From Ilex aquifolium (lineage: Eukaryota; Streptophyta; Magnoliopsida; Aquifoliales; Aquifoliaceae), in NCBI GenBank assembly GCA_951799425.1, contig OX637394.1, positions 28,680,001-28,744,000 on the forward strand: a stretch of DNA of 64,000 bases, read 5' to 3'. Within the stretch, counting starts at the first letter, position 1, and every line of letters begins with the position of its first letter. The position numbers and the translations under genes are program-made. The notes beneath the pieces are model-generated. The model saw only the letters and a list, made by a program, of their open reading frames with translations. It was not told where the DNA came from and did not search any database. Below are positions 46,063 to 58,120 of the stretch, one piece after another.

Positions 46063-47174
46063 TCAGGAAATAGATGGGCTTCCACCGAAATGTCCTATGA
46101 GTAGCCTCAATATCTCAGTCTGGTTCTGTTCATATTCAGCCATGTGTTGATCAAGCTGGGTGATGCTGGCCTCCAACCCTAGAAAAATCTGTCGGTCGGA
46201 CCTATCATCCACTGGCATATACGACTGCTCTTCATGTGGCTGAGGCTGCTCTGGTGGGTGAAAATCTTCGTCTCCTTGAAATGGTTTTTCTTGCAGTGCG
46301 AGTGGTACTTCGGCCTGCTCCTCGGGCTGGACTCCATGCTTTTCCTTAGAGAGGTCTTGTCTAACGGTGCAAAGTGCTCCACCGTCGGCCACAAGGGATC
46401 TGTGATTAGTCCTTTACTCCTGCAAATCTCAGAAACTAACATAGCATATGGAAGTGAGGTTTTTTTGGCTTTCACTGTAATCAACATCTAGTCCATGATT
46501 AAGTTAGGGAGATCAATTGTGTGCCCCATCCCAAAAGCATAAAGGAAGTAGGCTCGTTCAGTGTATATCTAATTTTTCTGGGCTTGGGGTAATAAACTGT
46601 TCATAGTAATCAAATTCAATATCCGGTACTTGTCCGTTAAGTCCCCTTGCTTAATGTGCTTATTCGGCCTCCCCTATACATAGTTTGGATTCTCCGTCAA
46701 TTCTATCCCTATATCAGTCATATTTGGCACTTGGGTATAAGGGTATTGCGGGTTGGGATGTCTCGGCATGGGCTGAAAAAAATTGGCGATAGTCGCCGGT
46801 GTAACTTGAAAAACTACCCCCCTAACATACACACGAAGTTCCCTATGTCCGGTTTCTTGTGCATTACTATAAAATTCACGGACTAGATATTCAAATGCAG
46901 GAGTAGCAAATTTGACATAGTTTAACCATCCACATGCAGCAAGTATCTATCTAACACCAATATTCTCAAAATCTTCGTAATCAACAGGTCGTTCAGGAAT
47001 AATAGTCTTAGAGAGAAAGTGAGTATCATACCACACTTGTTGTTCAATATAATCAAACATTGCAGTATTGAAGATATTTCTTGCCTCGGGTTGCTGCGGA
47101 GGTGCTTCGGGTTGCGAAGATTGGCCTTTTGTTGCTCGACTTGAAGATCCTCGTGTTCTAAGTCTTGGATCCAT
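46063..47174 (-). pseudogene. Extra ORF of element I, plant transposon protein domain
   Basis: The minus strand starts MDPRLRTRGSSSRATKG, then RNIFNTAMFDYIEQQVWYD and IIPERPVDYEDFENIGVR, a stop, then FEYLVREFYSNAQETG, LRVYVRGVVFQV, IANFFQPMP, stops, and LPYAMLVSEICRSKGL, with a Pro/Gln/Glu-rich end. The IIPERP, VREFYSNA, VRG and LPYAMLV elements are typical of the putative plant transposon protein domain (PF20167). It sits between integrase and the 3' LTR, where other Athila elements have an env-like ORF. An ATTTTGTAG acceptor-like site lies just upstream near 47220. Function is unknown. Confidence 0.7.
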
Positions 47175-47301
47175 GTTTTTCTTGATTTCTCTCTAAACTC
47201 TTGCTTTTAACGAATTCCAATCGGTAAGAACCTACAAAATGGCACGGGTAAGTGATTAATCAGAACAAATTTGAAGAAAAACGGCCGTGTATAGCAGATT
47301 T
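47175..47301 (-). other. Leader of the extra ORF, element I
   Basis: On the minus strand it carries CCATTTTGTAG|GTTC, a good splice acceptor, and AGAGAGAAATCAAGAAAAAC just before the ATG at 47174. It is split from its upstream part by solo LTR F1. A spliced subgenomic RNA for this ORF is plausible. Confidence 0.45.
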
Positions 47302-47690
47302 TGTAAAACCCGGGAAAATTTGAACTTTTTCTGAAAAAGGGCAAAATGGTAATTCTCCACCCTTATGCGTATTTGAAATAATCATGTTCTAGATCTCGGA
47401 TGAGGAAACGGAGTGCGCCATTGGATTCGCAACGCGAAATCTAGTAATCACTAGAAATTTTGTCGAATTCCGAGATAGTCGGAATTTTGCACGTCGTTCG
47501 AGGCGACTGCGTGGCGAATGTAATTTTAAAGGTCCCCAATAATGGATTTTATAAAATTTCCTTATAATTGGATTAAAGTTCCAATAAAATTAATTTGGAC
47601 TTAATCCGGGACTTAATGAATCGTTTCGGGACGAAAAACGGACCCGAAAGTCGAAAATATGCGGTGCGATGTGGACCGCTCATTTGCGAC

Positions 47691-47698
47691 TATAAATA
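47691..47698 (+). promoter_or_regulatory. TATA box of LTR F1
   Basis: GACTATAAATATCGG, identical in core to the minus-strand TATA box of F2 (plus coordinates 61945-61952). It is followed about 40 bp later by the exon-1 frame. No palindrome array lies upstream of it. Confidence 0.75.
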
Positions 47699-47728
47699 TC
47701 GGCAAATATCGGATTTTTTAGCCAAAAA

Positions 47729-48141
47729 ATGACTCAAAACCAGTGTGTCTTCAGTGCTGGACGTTGGGGAGAAAAGAGAAAGAAAAATTTTGATCTCCAA
47801 GCTTCCCGCTCCGATTCCGGGAGTTCCGTCCGTCGGAATTCGTCGATTCAAAAGGCAAAGTTCATCTACGCGACGAGGGCTACGCGTGGGTACCAAAAAC
47901 AACAAGTTTCATCGAAGGTGAACGAGTGGGGGTGTACGAAAATCAAGATTCGAGTTGTATTTCTTTGCTCGGATTCCGTCGAGCTAGAAGGGAGAAGTGA
48001 TCACGTCGACGAGGGCTACGCGTGGGTACCAAAAATGAAGATTTTCACCGAAGGTGAAAAATCGGGATTTGGAAAAATCAAGCTTCGAGTTGGGTTTTCG
48101 GGTCTTGGGAGCTTCCTACGGGATTCTCACGCTACAAGAGG
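47729..48141 (+). other. Exon-1 reading frame of LTR F1
   Basis: The frame starts MTQNQCVFSAGRWGEKRKKN and stays open to the donor near 48141. A segment (GAGGGCTACGCGTGGGTACC) is duplicated at about 47875 and 48012, the second time in another frame. Codons around the second copy (VDEGYAWVPK, FTEGE, FGKIK) resemble the frame in F2 (IDKGYATTPR, FTEDP, FGEIK). The continuation into a TA microsatellite after 48195 is chance. It may be a short LTR-encoded product or chance openness. Confidence 0.35.
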
Positions 48142-48197
48142 TAGGGGTTCTCCTACTTGGGTTGATTTCTTACTTAGAAATGCCTATGATAAATGGG

Positions 48198-48198
48198 C

Positions 48199-48229
<31 letters not shown>

Positions 48230-48275
48230 ATCTATATATATTGCCCTATGTATACATATATTTATATGTATATGG
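48198..48275. repeat. TA microsatellite in LTR F1
   Basis: TA-repeat with TATGTATATC interruptions, within the presumed intron. Similar AT tracts follow the donor in A, B and N1 (for example 8505-8535), so the tract is a habit of these LTR introns. Confidence 0.8.
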
Positions 48276-49380
48276 TTATGGAATAATGAGGTAAATGGGT
48301 AGTTTGTTAGAAAATTTCACTTGCCCATTGGTGGAATTTATATAAAATGATTTTATCCTAAATGAGTATGTAGAAATTGCCTATTCGGATTTCTTGAATT
48401 ATGTGAAAGTTACGTGAAAATTGGGCATAATATGTGTTACCGTGTTGTTTGCCTTGAAGGTGTTTGATTAAATGTCTTGGTTGATGTAAATGTTGTTATT
48501 CGATGAAATTGAGATAACATGTTTAAGTGTGTTGAGGTACGTGAACTTATGCACTATGATATGCCAATATATGCTCTTTGATGTATTGACATGGTTAAGA
48601 AATATGGTAGTTATATGCTATTGATATAATTGCCATGAATTTGAACATGTAAAGTTGTGAATTAAATTGTCCATATGACATTCACTCCATATGGGACATG
48701 ACATGGATATGCAATGGTGCATCACATTGCATTTGCACGAAATCATTCATTTCATGGGTGAGTGCATGGTTGACGTCGACACCAGGCTTGGTGATTGACG
48801 CGAGGAGTAGTCCAAGTTGCATACATTGCATATGGGACATGGTGAGGCATCACATTCATGGGATGTTAGCATGGGTGTGGGTGTGATTGTGCATGGATGA
48901 TTGTACCACAATCTATGTGGTATTAAATGCATGTGGTTACGGGAATTGCTCATTGGCATTATCGCATATAGAGCATGACAGTGGTAACTTCATTCATGAA
49001 TATTAGCCGTGAGTGGAAGCATGTGTGGTTGGTGCATGGTTAAATCAACACCTTGTTTGGTGCTTGATATGTGGACTCGGGAGAAAAGTGGATCGACGAT
49101 CCTTTTTGAGTCGCATGGTTGCATTGCATAAGTAAAAACTTGTGTCTGGGTATAGCAAGAAGGGGCATGGCGACTTCCTCGGGTGAAAGACCCGGAATCA
49201 CTTGGTTCAGTCACTCCCCTGAGGTGAAATTCCGGAAAAGTGACATGGTGTACAGAACCAGCGGTGTGACTCCGAGAATCCGTTGCCCAACAAAGACACA
49301 AGAGTTTTGATTTATAAATGGTCGTTGAATGTATAACATCAACGGCGGATTTTACAACACACTGACATCTCATTGTGTGT

Positions 49381-49630
49381 GTGGGAGCCGGGAGGGCTCG
49401 GGTTGTGTTATATGATTGAGTCTCATCTCACTCATGGCATGTTATACACGTTGGCATTAGCATTGTGTTGAGGAGCTAGGGAGGGCTCGGGTTGAGTACA
49501 TGAGTCTCATCTCATTTCATGGGGCTTAGGTAGCCCGGTTTAACATACATGGCATTGACATGTAAAGGGAGTCAGAGTGGACTCGGGTTGAGTGCACATG
49601 GGTGGGTCTCACCTCATTCATGGCATGACA
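49381..49630 (+). repeat. Degenerate 90-bp tandem repeat in LTR F1
   Basis: About three units, each with GGGAGGGCTCGGGTTG or GTGGACTCGGGTTGAG, then a TGAGTCTCATCTCA-type word and CATGGCAT. The unit length drifts between 80 and 100 bp. No coding role is visible. Confidence 0.6.
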
Positions 49631-50344
49631 TTATAGCATTACATCATTTAATTGTATATTATTTGATGGAATGGTTACGGATTTATGGATGTTGCATGTG
49701 AACATTTCATATACATATAGGTTGAGGAGTAGCCTCTATAGGAAATAATCTACTGGGCGTTGGCTCACCCTATACGGGAACACATTTCAGGTGGGAGAGA
49801 TACACCGGCGGATGGCTCCATTTTGGACCCTCATGCTTGAAGAAAGCCGCATGTGGCTTTACTTAATGTTTTGTGTAATTACATGTTAGAAACTATATTT
49901 TGGGGCATGTAATGCGTAAAATAATTGTAATAGAACTTATAAAGACTATTGTTAGATTAGCCTTTCATGTTTTGATTTAAGTATGGTTAATTGGACCCAG
50001 TGTGGCCAATGTTTACTTATACATGGACCCGGTACGGCCATTGCTTTATATTTGACCTCGGATGGGTCTGGTAATTGTGTATTGCACAGGTTGGGTATTG
50101 GGTAGAGCTCCCCATACAAAGGAGACTCTGCCTAAATTTCGTTAAGTTATGGACCCCGGTAAATGGGGCATAACAGTGTGATATCGAGATACTAGGTATC
50201 TACAGGTATTCCGCGGGTTGATGGGTAATCAACGGACCCCCGGATTTTGGGGTGTCACAGATTTGAGGAGAAAAGGTCGAGAAAGGTTGCTATTTTCGTA
50301 TTTTTGACTGCGAGGGAAACTGGAAACTGCTGGTTTTCACGACT

Positions 50345-50560
50345 GCTGGGTATATAAATGGCCAGGACCGTCCGGACACCACCACCACTGTCCGGACGGT
50401 GAGGATGTACTGGAATTTGCTTTGTCTTCCTGTAGACTGCTAGACTGCTTCAACTTCTGCTTTAGTTATTTTCCTGGAATTTAAAATATCATATTAACTC
50501 CACAATTACACTACTAATCCACTAACATTCCTATTAAATACTAACACAGTACAATTAAAC
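50345..50560 (-). promoter_or_regulatory. Internal promoter-like module of element I
   Basis: On the minus strand the GTCCGGAC pair (50368-50400) is followed 11 bp later by TTTATATA, a weak TATA-like word, and then by the leader leading to the extra ORF at 47174. Upstream, GGAAAATAACTAAAGC resembles the matching module of element J near 15800. This may be a second promoter that drives the extra ORF separately from gag-pol. Confidence 0.5.
50368..50400. repeat. GTCCGGAC palindrome pair, internal to element I
   Basis: ACCGTCCGGACACCACCACC then ACTGTCCGGACGGT: the same two palindromes and CCACCACCAC spacer as in both LTRs of this element, in the same orientation. It differs from the LTR copy mainly in the bases next to the palindromes. 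Confidence 0.92.
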
Positions 50561-50661
50561 ACTAAGATATTAATACAATAACACACTAAAATAACATCGT
50601 AATTATTCTAACAATCATATTTACACAAAATTGATTTCACATATTCCTTGATCAATTGATT

Positions 50662-50877
50662 TTAATCCGAATCCTCTAAATCAACAACACTAGTGATGAC
50701 ACGGTTCATTTCACTTCTCACGTATCTTGGCAACATGGGAGTGGAATAGGATGACGTCTTAGGGTATTCCTTACTCTGCCCATACCTAATCCAATCAAGA
50801 CCATCTAATGCTCGACCTAAAATTGGTTCCGCACACTGATTGTATTCTCTCAAATGCATTAAACAATCGCACTTCAC
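50662..50877 (-). other. Small ORF after integrase, element I
   Basis: A 71-codon minus-strand frame, MKCDCLMHLREYNQCAEPIL to VVDLEDSD. I recognise no family. It could be chance or a small accessory product. A 52-bp direct duplication lies beside it. Confidence 0.2.
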
Positions 50878-50910
50878 ACAACCACCGAGACTATTCGATC
50901 ATCGGCGTTT

Positions 50911-51014
50911 GGCAAAGGAACTCTTTTCGCACAAGGGTTTTGCTTGACTTTCAACGATTTTTGGCAAAGGAACTCTTTTCGCACAAGGGTTTTGCTTGAC
51001 TTTCGACGATTTCT
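50911..51014. repeat. 52-bp tandem duplication
   Basis: The unit starting GGCAAAGGAACTCTTTTCGC occurs twice (50911-50962 and 50963-51014) with one or two changes. It lies between the small ORF and the post-integrase marker of element I. Confidence 0.9.
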
Positions 51015-51229
51015 AATTTTCTAACGACCCTTGCTTTTGCTATGATCAAAGAATGTATATCTTTTGAAAAAATGCGCATGATGCTCAGACTAAACCAAAA
51101 CAATTGCACATCCATCTTTTTTTTTTTTTTATTGAAAAGTTCAAAAATTTTGGATTTTTGAAAGTTGACTCGAAAATGACTCGCTATCCGGTTCTTTCAC
51201 GTCTGCCAGTCACAAAGACGAATATGGAT

Positions 51230-51272
51230 TGTTCCCTCCCCCAACCTAAATTAAACATTGTCCTCAATGTAT
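51230..51272 (-). other. Post-integrase marker of element I
   Basis: On the minus strand CATTGAGGACAATGTTTAAT and TTAGGTTGGGGGAGGG follow integrase at once. A similar signature is in element J at 28301-28355. Its purine run resembles a second, central polypurine tract. Confidence 0.65.
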
Positions 51273-51410
51273 AGCATAATGAAATAGAATATAAGACAAT
51301 TGTTAATCAGATCTGGAGACGAGACACAGCCATAGTGCAAAACCTAATATGTAAAACAAACAACAAACGATTAGTACAACTATTTATAGACAAACACTTA
51401 TAAAAATTTC

Positions 51411-52500
51411 TTAAAACAAATACACCGGTTCCATTAGCTGAATGGAACTCACATCTTGAACAAAATTATCATGATATGACTTAATTCTTTGAACGTTTAC
51501 TTTGAAAACATTTCCAGATAATAGATTCTCGATTTCAACTGCCCCATGTTCGAAAACTTGCTTGACAATGTAGGGGCCGGTCCATCTTGATCTCAACTTA
51601 CCAGGAAATAGATGGAGTCTTGAATTATATAACAGGACTTTTTGAGATGGCTCAAAATACTTCTGCACTATATTCTTATGATGAACGATTTTCATTCTAG
51701 ACTTAGCAATCTTAGCATTCTCATATGCTTCATTACTTAGCTCTTCTAATTCATTAATCTGAAGTTTGAGGGATGCACTGGCTTTGTCAATATCAAAGTT
51801 CATCATTTTGATTGCCCAGTATGCTTGATGTTCTAATTCCACATGCAAGTGACATGGTTTACCATAAACTAACCGATAAGGAGACATTCCCAAAATAGTT
51901 TTTTATGTAGTACGGTAAGCTCAAAGCGCATCAGTTAGTCTCAAAGACCAATCTTTGTTGTTCGGATTCACTATTTTTTTTAAAAATATATTTTATCTCC
52001 CTATTGACCAATTCTGCTTGTCCACTCGTCTGGGGATGATAAGGGGCTGATATTTTGTGAGAAATCAAATATTTTTTCGTGAGATTTTCAAACACTTTTT
52101 TGCAAAAATGTGTTGCCCCGTCACTAATAATAGCTCTGGGAATCCCAAATCTTGAAAAAATATTTTCTTTTAAAAACTTAACAACTATGCAGTGATCATT
52201 ATTCCTACACGGGATTGCTTCTACTCATTTAGAAACATAATCAACGACAACCAAAATGTACAGATAACCAAAGAATGGGGGAAATGGTCTCATAAAATCG
52301 ATGCCTTAACAATAAAAAATTTCAATGATTAAAATAGTGTTTAAAGGCATCATGTTTCTTTTTGAAATGTTTCTCATTCTTTGACATCTGTCACAATTTA
52401 GACAAAAGACATGCACATCTTTAAAAAGAGTGGGCCAATAAAATCCACACTGCAAAATTTTAGAAGCGGTTTTCTTTGAATAAAAATGTCATCCGCAAGC
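51411..52500 (-). pseudogene. Integrase of element I
   Basis: The tail is open: [55 protein letters not shown] and HGAVEIE up to the stop at 51411. The core upstream (to about 52500) is recognisable in pieces (VDFIGP, FPELLLVTGQH, WSLRLTDAL, AYRTT) but full of stops and frameshifts. Confidence 0.85.
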
Positions 52501-52515
52501 TTCAGAATGACAAAA

Positions 52516-53150
52516 TCAGATGACCTGACCGATTTCATGATTGGTTACAAAACGCCTTATGATTTGATATTTACAATACTTAAACAGATAGGGGTCGTCC
52601 CAAAAGAAATTGCGTACCTCTCTCAAAAATTTCTTTCTATTGGTCCTGGTAAAATGAAAAGGAATAGTACCTGTGGCTAAATAATTGACTATATCCGCAT
52701 ACCATGGTACTTCTGTTATTGCAAAAAGTTGCTCATCTGGAAAAGTTTCTCGGATTGGAATAGGTTCCTCCTTCGTATCATAAGTCAGCCTCGATAAATG
52801 ATCAGCTACCACATTTTCAACTCCCTTCTTGTCCTTGATAATCAGATCAAATTCTTGAAGTAACAGTATCCAACGTAGGAGACGTGGTTTAGCATCCTTC
52901 TATGTGAGCAAATATTTCAAGGCTGCATGATCAGTAAAAACAACTATTGAGGATCTAACAAAATACAAGCGAAATTTATCTAATGCAAACACAACAACAA
53001 GCAATTCTTTTTCTGTGGTAGAATAATTCATTTGTGCATCATTCAAAATTTTGCTTGCATAATAAATCACATATGGTTTCTTCTCTATTCTCTGGCCTAA
53101 GACAGCTCCTACTACATAATCACTGGCATCACATATTAATTCAAAAGGTA
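52516..53150 (-). pseudogene. RNase H of element I
   Basis: Pieces on the minus strand: CDASDYVVGAVLGQRIEKKP, MNYSTTEKELLVVVFALDKF, FTDHAALKYLL, a stop, [13 protein letters not shown] and [10 protein letters not shown]. The catalytic acids are still present, but a stop breaks the domain near 52900. It is followed by the linker with [14 protein letters not shown] and integrase zinc region words. Confidence 0.8.
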
Positions 53151-53154
53151 AGGA

Positions 53155-54020
53155 TCAGTCAGGAGGTTGCATTATTGGTGCAGAAATAAGCATACTTTTC
53201 GGTTTATCAAATGCTAATTGATGTGCATCATTCCAATCGAATGGTACATCCTGACATAAGAGATTACACATGGGCCATGACATTAAACTAAAATTCTTAA
53301 TGAATCTTCTGTAGAATCCTGCATAACCTAGAAAGGATTGGACATCTTTTATAGTCTTAGGTGGAGCGAAATTGGCTATCAAATCAATCTTAGACTTATC
53401 AAAACAATACCCTGTGTGACCATGAAATGAATTTTTTTCTAATTCAACACAAGATTTGTTTCTTCACATCAGGTAAGAAATTTTTCAAGATTTTCTAAAC
53501 ATAAATTAAAGGAATCACCATACAAAGAAAATTCATCCATGAAAACTTCTAAAAATTGCTCCACCGTATCACTTAAGATACTGAACATGCAACGTTTAAA
53601 TGTAGATGGAGCATTACACAATCCAAAAGACATTCTTTTATAGGCAAAAGTACTAAAAGGACATGTAAAAAGGGTTTTCTCTTGATCATCAATTTCAATT
53701 TCAATCTGATTATAGCCGGAATATCCATCTAAGAAATAGTAATATGCATGACCAGCTATTCTCTCTAAGACTTGATCTAGAAATGGTAAAGGAAAATGAT
53801 ATTTTTTGGTGAGTGAATTCAATTTTCGATAGTCAATACACATACGCCAACCAGTGACTGTACGCATAGGGACTAACTCATTTTCTTGATTCTGTATGAC
53901 AGTAACACCAAATTTTTTTGGCACTACCTGTGTAGGGCTGACCCATTTACTATCAGATATAGGATAGATAATATCAACATCTAACAGTTTGTGTACTTCA
54001 GCCTGGACTATTTCTTTCAA
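53155..54020 (-). pseudogene. Reverse transcriptase of element I
   Basis: The open part starts MKEIVQAEVHKLLDVDIIYP, continues WVSPTQVVPKK, RMCIDYRKLNSLT, FLDGYSGYNQI and MSFGLCNAPSTFKRC, and reaches LEVFMDEFSLYGDSF. The second aspartate of the FMDD site is Glu here. The thumb and connection (FLGYAGFYRRFIKNFS) follow after stops. The order and wording are Athila-type. Confidence 0.88.
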
Positions 54021-54166
54021 ATGCGGGTTTAATCTTTATTGTGGCTTTCGGGATGGCTAAGAATCTTTTTATAGGTATATGCAATGAGTACATAGAAGAA
54101 GACTTATTCCCTTAATATTTGTAATTGACCAACCGATAACACTTTTATGATTCTTTATGACTTTAA

Positions 54167-54457
54167 TCAATTTTTTTCTTCCTGGACTGCTGACAATTTA
54201 GAATATATTATCACTAGGTGAGTTCTATCCTCTCCCAAAAAGACATATTTCAAGTCAGTTGGGAGAGGTTTCAATTCTGGTTTAATAACTTCAACAATGG
54301 GCTTAACAGGCTTGGGTTCAGCAGACAGTAATTTTTCAAATTTTGGACTCCATGCTTCAATGACTGACACATCTACAGACTCATCATTATGTACAGACTC
54401 TAATGCATGGGACTCTTTCTTTATAAACTCTTTTTCAAATAGACTTTGAGTTAACAA
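54167..54457 (-). pseudogene. Protease-RT linker of element I
   Basis: Reads KPLPTDLKYVFLGEDRTHLV, IIYSKLSAVQEEKN, the well-known linker of Athila polyproteins (PSHLKYAFLGE type). It connects the protease at 54499-54891 to RT. Confidence 0.75.
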
Positions 54458-54498
54458 CTCGTCATGTTTACTTCACTCATCACCTCTTCCTCTCTAGG

Positions 54499-54891
54499 CT
54501 ATCTTGTCATGTTAAACACATTCAATTCCAAGGTCATATTTCCAAATGACAATTTCATAATTTCACTCCTACAATTAATCAATGCATTTGATGTAGCTAG
54601 GAATGGTCGACCTAGAATAACAGGAATGTATCTAGAAGCATTCAAAACTGGCTGAGTATCTAGGACAATGAAATCAACTGGAAAATAGAACTTATCGACT
54701 TGGACTAACACATCCTCCACAATTTCTCGTAGGGTTTTCACAGATCGGTCTACCAATTGTAATGTGACATTGGTGGGTTTCAACTCACCCAACCCTAACT
54801 GTTTATAGACCGAATATGGAAGCAAATTAACATTGGCTCCCAAATCAAGCAGGGCTTGCTCAATCCAGAAATTTTTGATTCTACACGACAC
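54499..54891 (-). pseudogene. Aspartic protease of element I
   Basis: Contains ALLDLGANVNLLPYSVYKQL, the DLGAS-type active site of Athila/Tat proteases, then LVDRSVKTLREIVEDVLVQV, FPVDFIVLDT and PVILGRPFLATSNALI. The domain is one open frame of 130 codons, but its link to gag is frameshifted. Confidence 0.85.
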
Positions 54892-56765
54892 TGTAGGACT
54901 TCAGGATCTTTGTACTTAAGAGGGGCCTCGTGCTGGATGATAGCACTAACCTGCTCAGTTAAAAATGCTATTTTTTGTATATTGATCTTTCTTTTGAATG
55001 TGCAAAGGTCCTTCAAGAACTTAACATAAGATGGAACTTGTTTGATCACATCCAACAGGGGGATGTTAATCTTTACTTGCTTGAACAGTTCAAATTTTTC
55101 AGAATGATTAGCTGGTGTTTTAGGTTTCTTCACTGCTTGAGAAAAAGGTAAAGAAATAGGACACAGATGTTCTTTTTCCTTTGGTGGTTCTTGTTCCTTT
55201 TCAGTTATAGGTTCAAGTTCAACTGGTTCATTGATTGGGATTGACTCAGGTTTTGGCTTTGGTATTAACATGTCTTTAATAGTTTTGTCAATTACCTTAC
55301 CACTTCTCAGTGTGGTAATTGCTTGGACTTAACTCGGAGATGGTTCGGAAGACACAACATTAGCTTGGTTTTGACTCTATGGGGGGTTTTGGTTGAGATA
55401 TGAATTTTCTCTTCTCTGATGTACTCAAAGACTAGGTCAACTTGGCTAGATGACTCTTGATGTCTTCAATACTCTGTGAAGTTTAGGCTTTGAGTATTGA
55501 AATTCATTTGACTCTGGATAAACTGATTCATGGTGTCTTTTAGACTCTTTTTGTGTGGAGGTTGATATGTCTGCAAAGTTTGGGGCTGATATGACTGCTG
55601 AGTTGGGGGCTAACCTTAAGGTGGACCTTTTTGTTGACTCACGGGCTATGTGTTTTTCCAACTAAAATTCGGGTGTTCCGCCACCCTGGGTTGTAGGTTT
55701 CAGAATAAGGATTGGTATAAGGCATGTTAAAGTTAGAAATGACATTGAACTATTCTATTAAGACTTCTTTTAATGTAGGAATTGTTGGACATTCCCCCGT
55801 GGGATGTCTTGTCAATGCACAGATTTTACATGATTGCTCAATGGTGGACACTACAGACACTTCATTCATTTTTTTCATTTCTAATGCTTCTAACTTCCGG
55901 GATAGAGTAGCCATTCTGGGCCTTAAGGTCATCATCTTCTTTTAACACATACTTCCCTCCTTGGGAAGTAGATGGCTTGGTCTCAACAATGTTCGGAGAG
56001 GTCGAGTCCCACATTTGGGAATTCTCATAAATGGTATCAAAGAACTCGAATGCCTCCTCCGGACTTTTACTCATAAAATCTCTCTGGGCCATCATTTCAA
56101 TAAACTAATGCAAGAAAATTGAACCAAGGCAGACGGAAGGACGTCATAGAAAAACCTACGAGAGTCCAACTCTCAAATGCATGACGTGGGACAACTTGGA
56201 GAAGATCCTTAAATCTCTCCCAACATTGATAAAAATTTTCCCCTTCTTTTACAGAAAAATTCATGATTTGACGTCTCAATGGATTAGTGCGATGCACAGG
56301 AAAAAACTTTAAAAAAAACTCAGTTTGCAATACTTGCCAATTAGGAATAGACTGGGCTTTTAAAGAGTTTAGTCATTGTTTAGCTTTATCCTTTAAAGAT
56401 AAACGAAAAAGTTTCAACCGGGCCATTTTAGAATTATCTTGTAAAGCTCCACAGACTTCTTCAAATTCTTTAACATGCAGATATGGGTTTTCAGACTCCA
56501 GACCATGAAACTGTGGTAACAACTGTATTGTCCCTGCCTTAATGTTAAAATTTGGTGCATTTGTGGGAAAAGCAAAGTATGATGGGACACTAGTGCGTGC
56601 AGGATGCAAATATTCTCTAAATGATCGGATATTTTGAACTACCTCCTGTTCTCGTGGATTGTTGTGTGCCATGCTTAATTCAAATGATGCGTGTGACGAA
56701 GATGCAGATGATGGAGATGAAGGACTAGACTGATTTATAGACCCTACTGATGACTTAACAGACAT
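54892..56765 (-). pseudogene. gag of element I
   Basis: From the start: MSVKSSVGSINQSSPSSPSS, FEVSM-like helix, FHGLESENPYLHVKEFEEVC, RLKLFRLSLKDKAKQ, a stop, FFLKFFPVHRTNPLRRQIMN, GENFYQCWERFKDLL, then AFEFFDTIYENSQMWD. The zinc knuckle is CKICALTRHPTGEC (C-X2-C-X4-H-X4-C). A Pro/Glu-rich linker and INIPLLDVIKQVPSYVKFLK lead into protease. At least four stops or frameshifts. Confidence 0.85.
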
Positions 56766-56848
56766 AAACTATGAAAATGCAACAGACAATATATATACAT
56801 ATAACACAAACTAAACTTCCCTTTTTTGATTTTAAAATCACTGTTAGT

Positions 56849-56866
56849 TCCCCGAAAACGGCGCCA
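56849..56866 (-). other. Primer-binding site of element I
   Basis: On the minus strand TGGCGCCGTTTTCGGGGA starts seven bases after the 5' LTR. It is close to the TGGCGCCGTTGCCGGGGA site (tRNA-Asp) of Athila/Tat elements, with two changed bases. Confidence 0.88.
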
Positions 56867-58110
56867 TAAATCTTGACTCACTTTCGGTTTGAATAGCGGT
56901 ATACACCCAAGTATAAGTGGTCAAATTGTAATATAATACTCGGTTTAAATCTGAGGTCGAACCCACAGGGAACTGCTCTTTGGAAATCAAAATAGAAATG
57001 GTGTAGCTATTATGGTTACAAATTGAAATAAAATAGCTGGTGGTGTGAGTTTAGAACAAGTAAAATTAACTAAATTAAAACTGCAGTAATTAAAATATAC
57101 GAGATGCAATAAGAAAAAGATACTCTTCAGTTCGGGGATTCCATATGCATTATATTGACTAAGTATTGGAAATGCCACCTTACAGAAATTAACCCCCATT
57201 TTACTAGAAAGTCAATCGGTAGGTATGATGTATATTAAATCTTATCCAACAACTGATTAGGTTAGCTAGAAGGTATATCTCTATGCTACAATCGGATAAC
57301 TGAAGTAAACCAGAAGGCAAGCCATTCAGGAGGAATACTTGAATTACTCAATCAGCATATCTGTACCATGCAACAGTTAAAAAACTATAATAAACCAGAA
57401 GGCAATCCATTCAGAAGGAATACTATAGTTATTCAACCGGCAGGTTGATAAGTCACTGATGACGAGATTCCAGTTTATGCATTGAATCAAAAGCACTGGC
57501 TATGCCGAGACTTAACCCGTCTATAACCAATCAATCGACTGTTACGTAACGCCTAATCACGTACGTCACTGTATTATACATGAAGTACATAACTAGTAGA
57601 TAGTATGGTATATAGCATTAGGTACTACTCGGTGATCATAACAATGAGCATATTGTAAATGTAACCATCCTTCAATATGGGAGGTATATATAACAATAAA
57701 GTATAGTTATAACATCGGCATTTCCATAACTCAAACAATATCTTATATATGTTCACCCTTCACTGAAGAGTAAAACTGGACTACTCACACCCTATTGCTA
57801 CAGACAAGCAAAAGGTGTAAGATAGATCCATTACAATATAAAATAAAATACAGACACTCCTTCCCTGAGGAATAGTTGAAACACAACTACTCTTAATACC
57901 GATTAGGGCACAAAAGTGGCAGAGGTAAACTGGAAAGCTGGCTAGAAGAGGTTCGGCAGGGCTTTGCCGCACTGTTTCTGACTCTCTCTCACTCTCACTG
58001 GCTGTTTCTAACTCTTTAGATGTACTAGCGTCACTTTGAACTCTCTTGACTTCCCTCAACTCTCTCTAGATTTCCTCCTCCGAACATGCTGGAAATGAAA
58101 CTGGCTAGGG

Positions 58111-58120
58111 CTATTTATAG
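58111..58120 (-). promoter_or_regulatory. TATA box of element I
   Basis: CTATAAATAG on the minus strand, 109 bp downstream of the palindrome pair. The matching word in the 3' LTR is mutated to CTATACATAG. Confidence 0.75.

Larger units (their letters stand above)
47302..50259 (+). mobile_element. Solo LTR F1
   Basis: TGTAAAACCCGGGAAAATTT to GGATTTTGGGGTGTCACA, 2,958 bp, with a perfect duplication GATTT at 47297-47301 and 50260-50264. It has a TATA box at 47691-47698, an exon-1 frame, donor CAAGAG|GTAGGGG near 48140, branch block GGCTCACCC and acceptor ACATTTCAG near 49790. It is homologous to F2 and F3 but lacks their palindrome arrays in the last part, where it has ACCCAGTGTGGCC / ACCCGGTACGGCC units. 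It is inserted in front of the extra ORF of element I. Confidence 0.92.

Noticed and set aside
48164..48286. C-terminal part of a 185-codon ORF rich in Tyr/Ile
   Set aside because: It is translation of a TA microsatellite after the presumed splice donor.
50350..50360. Plus-strand TATA box TATATAAATG
   Set aside because: A strong match on the plus strand, but no plus-strand gene follows; I treat it as part of the minus-strand module, where the match is weaker.
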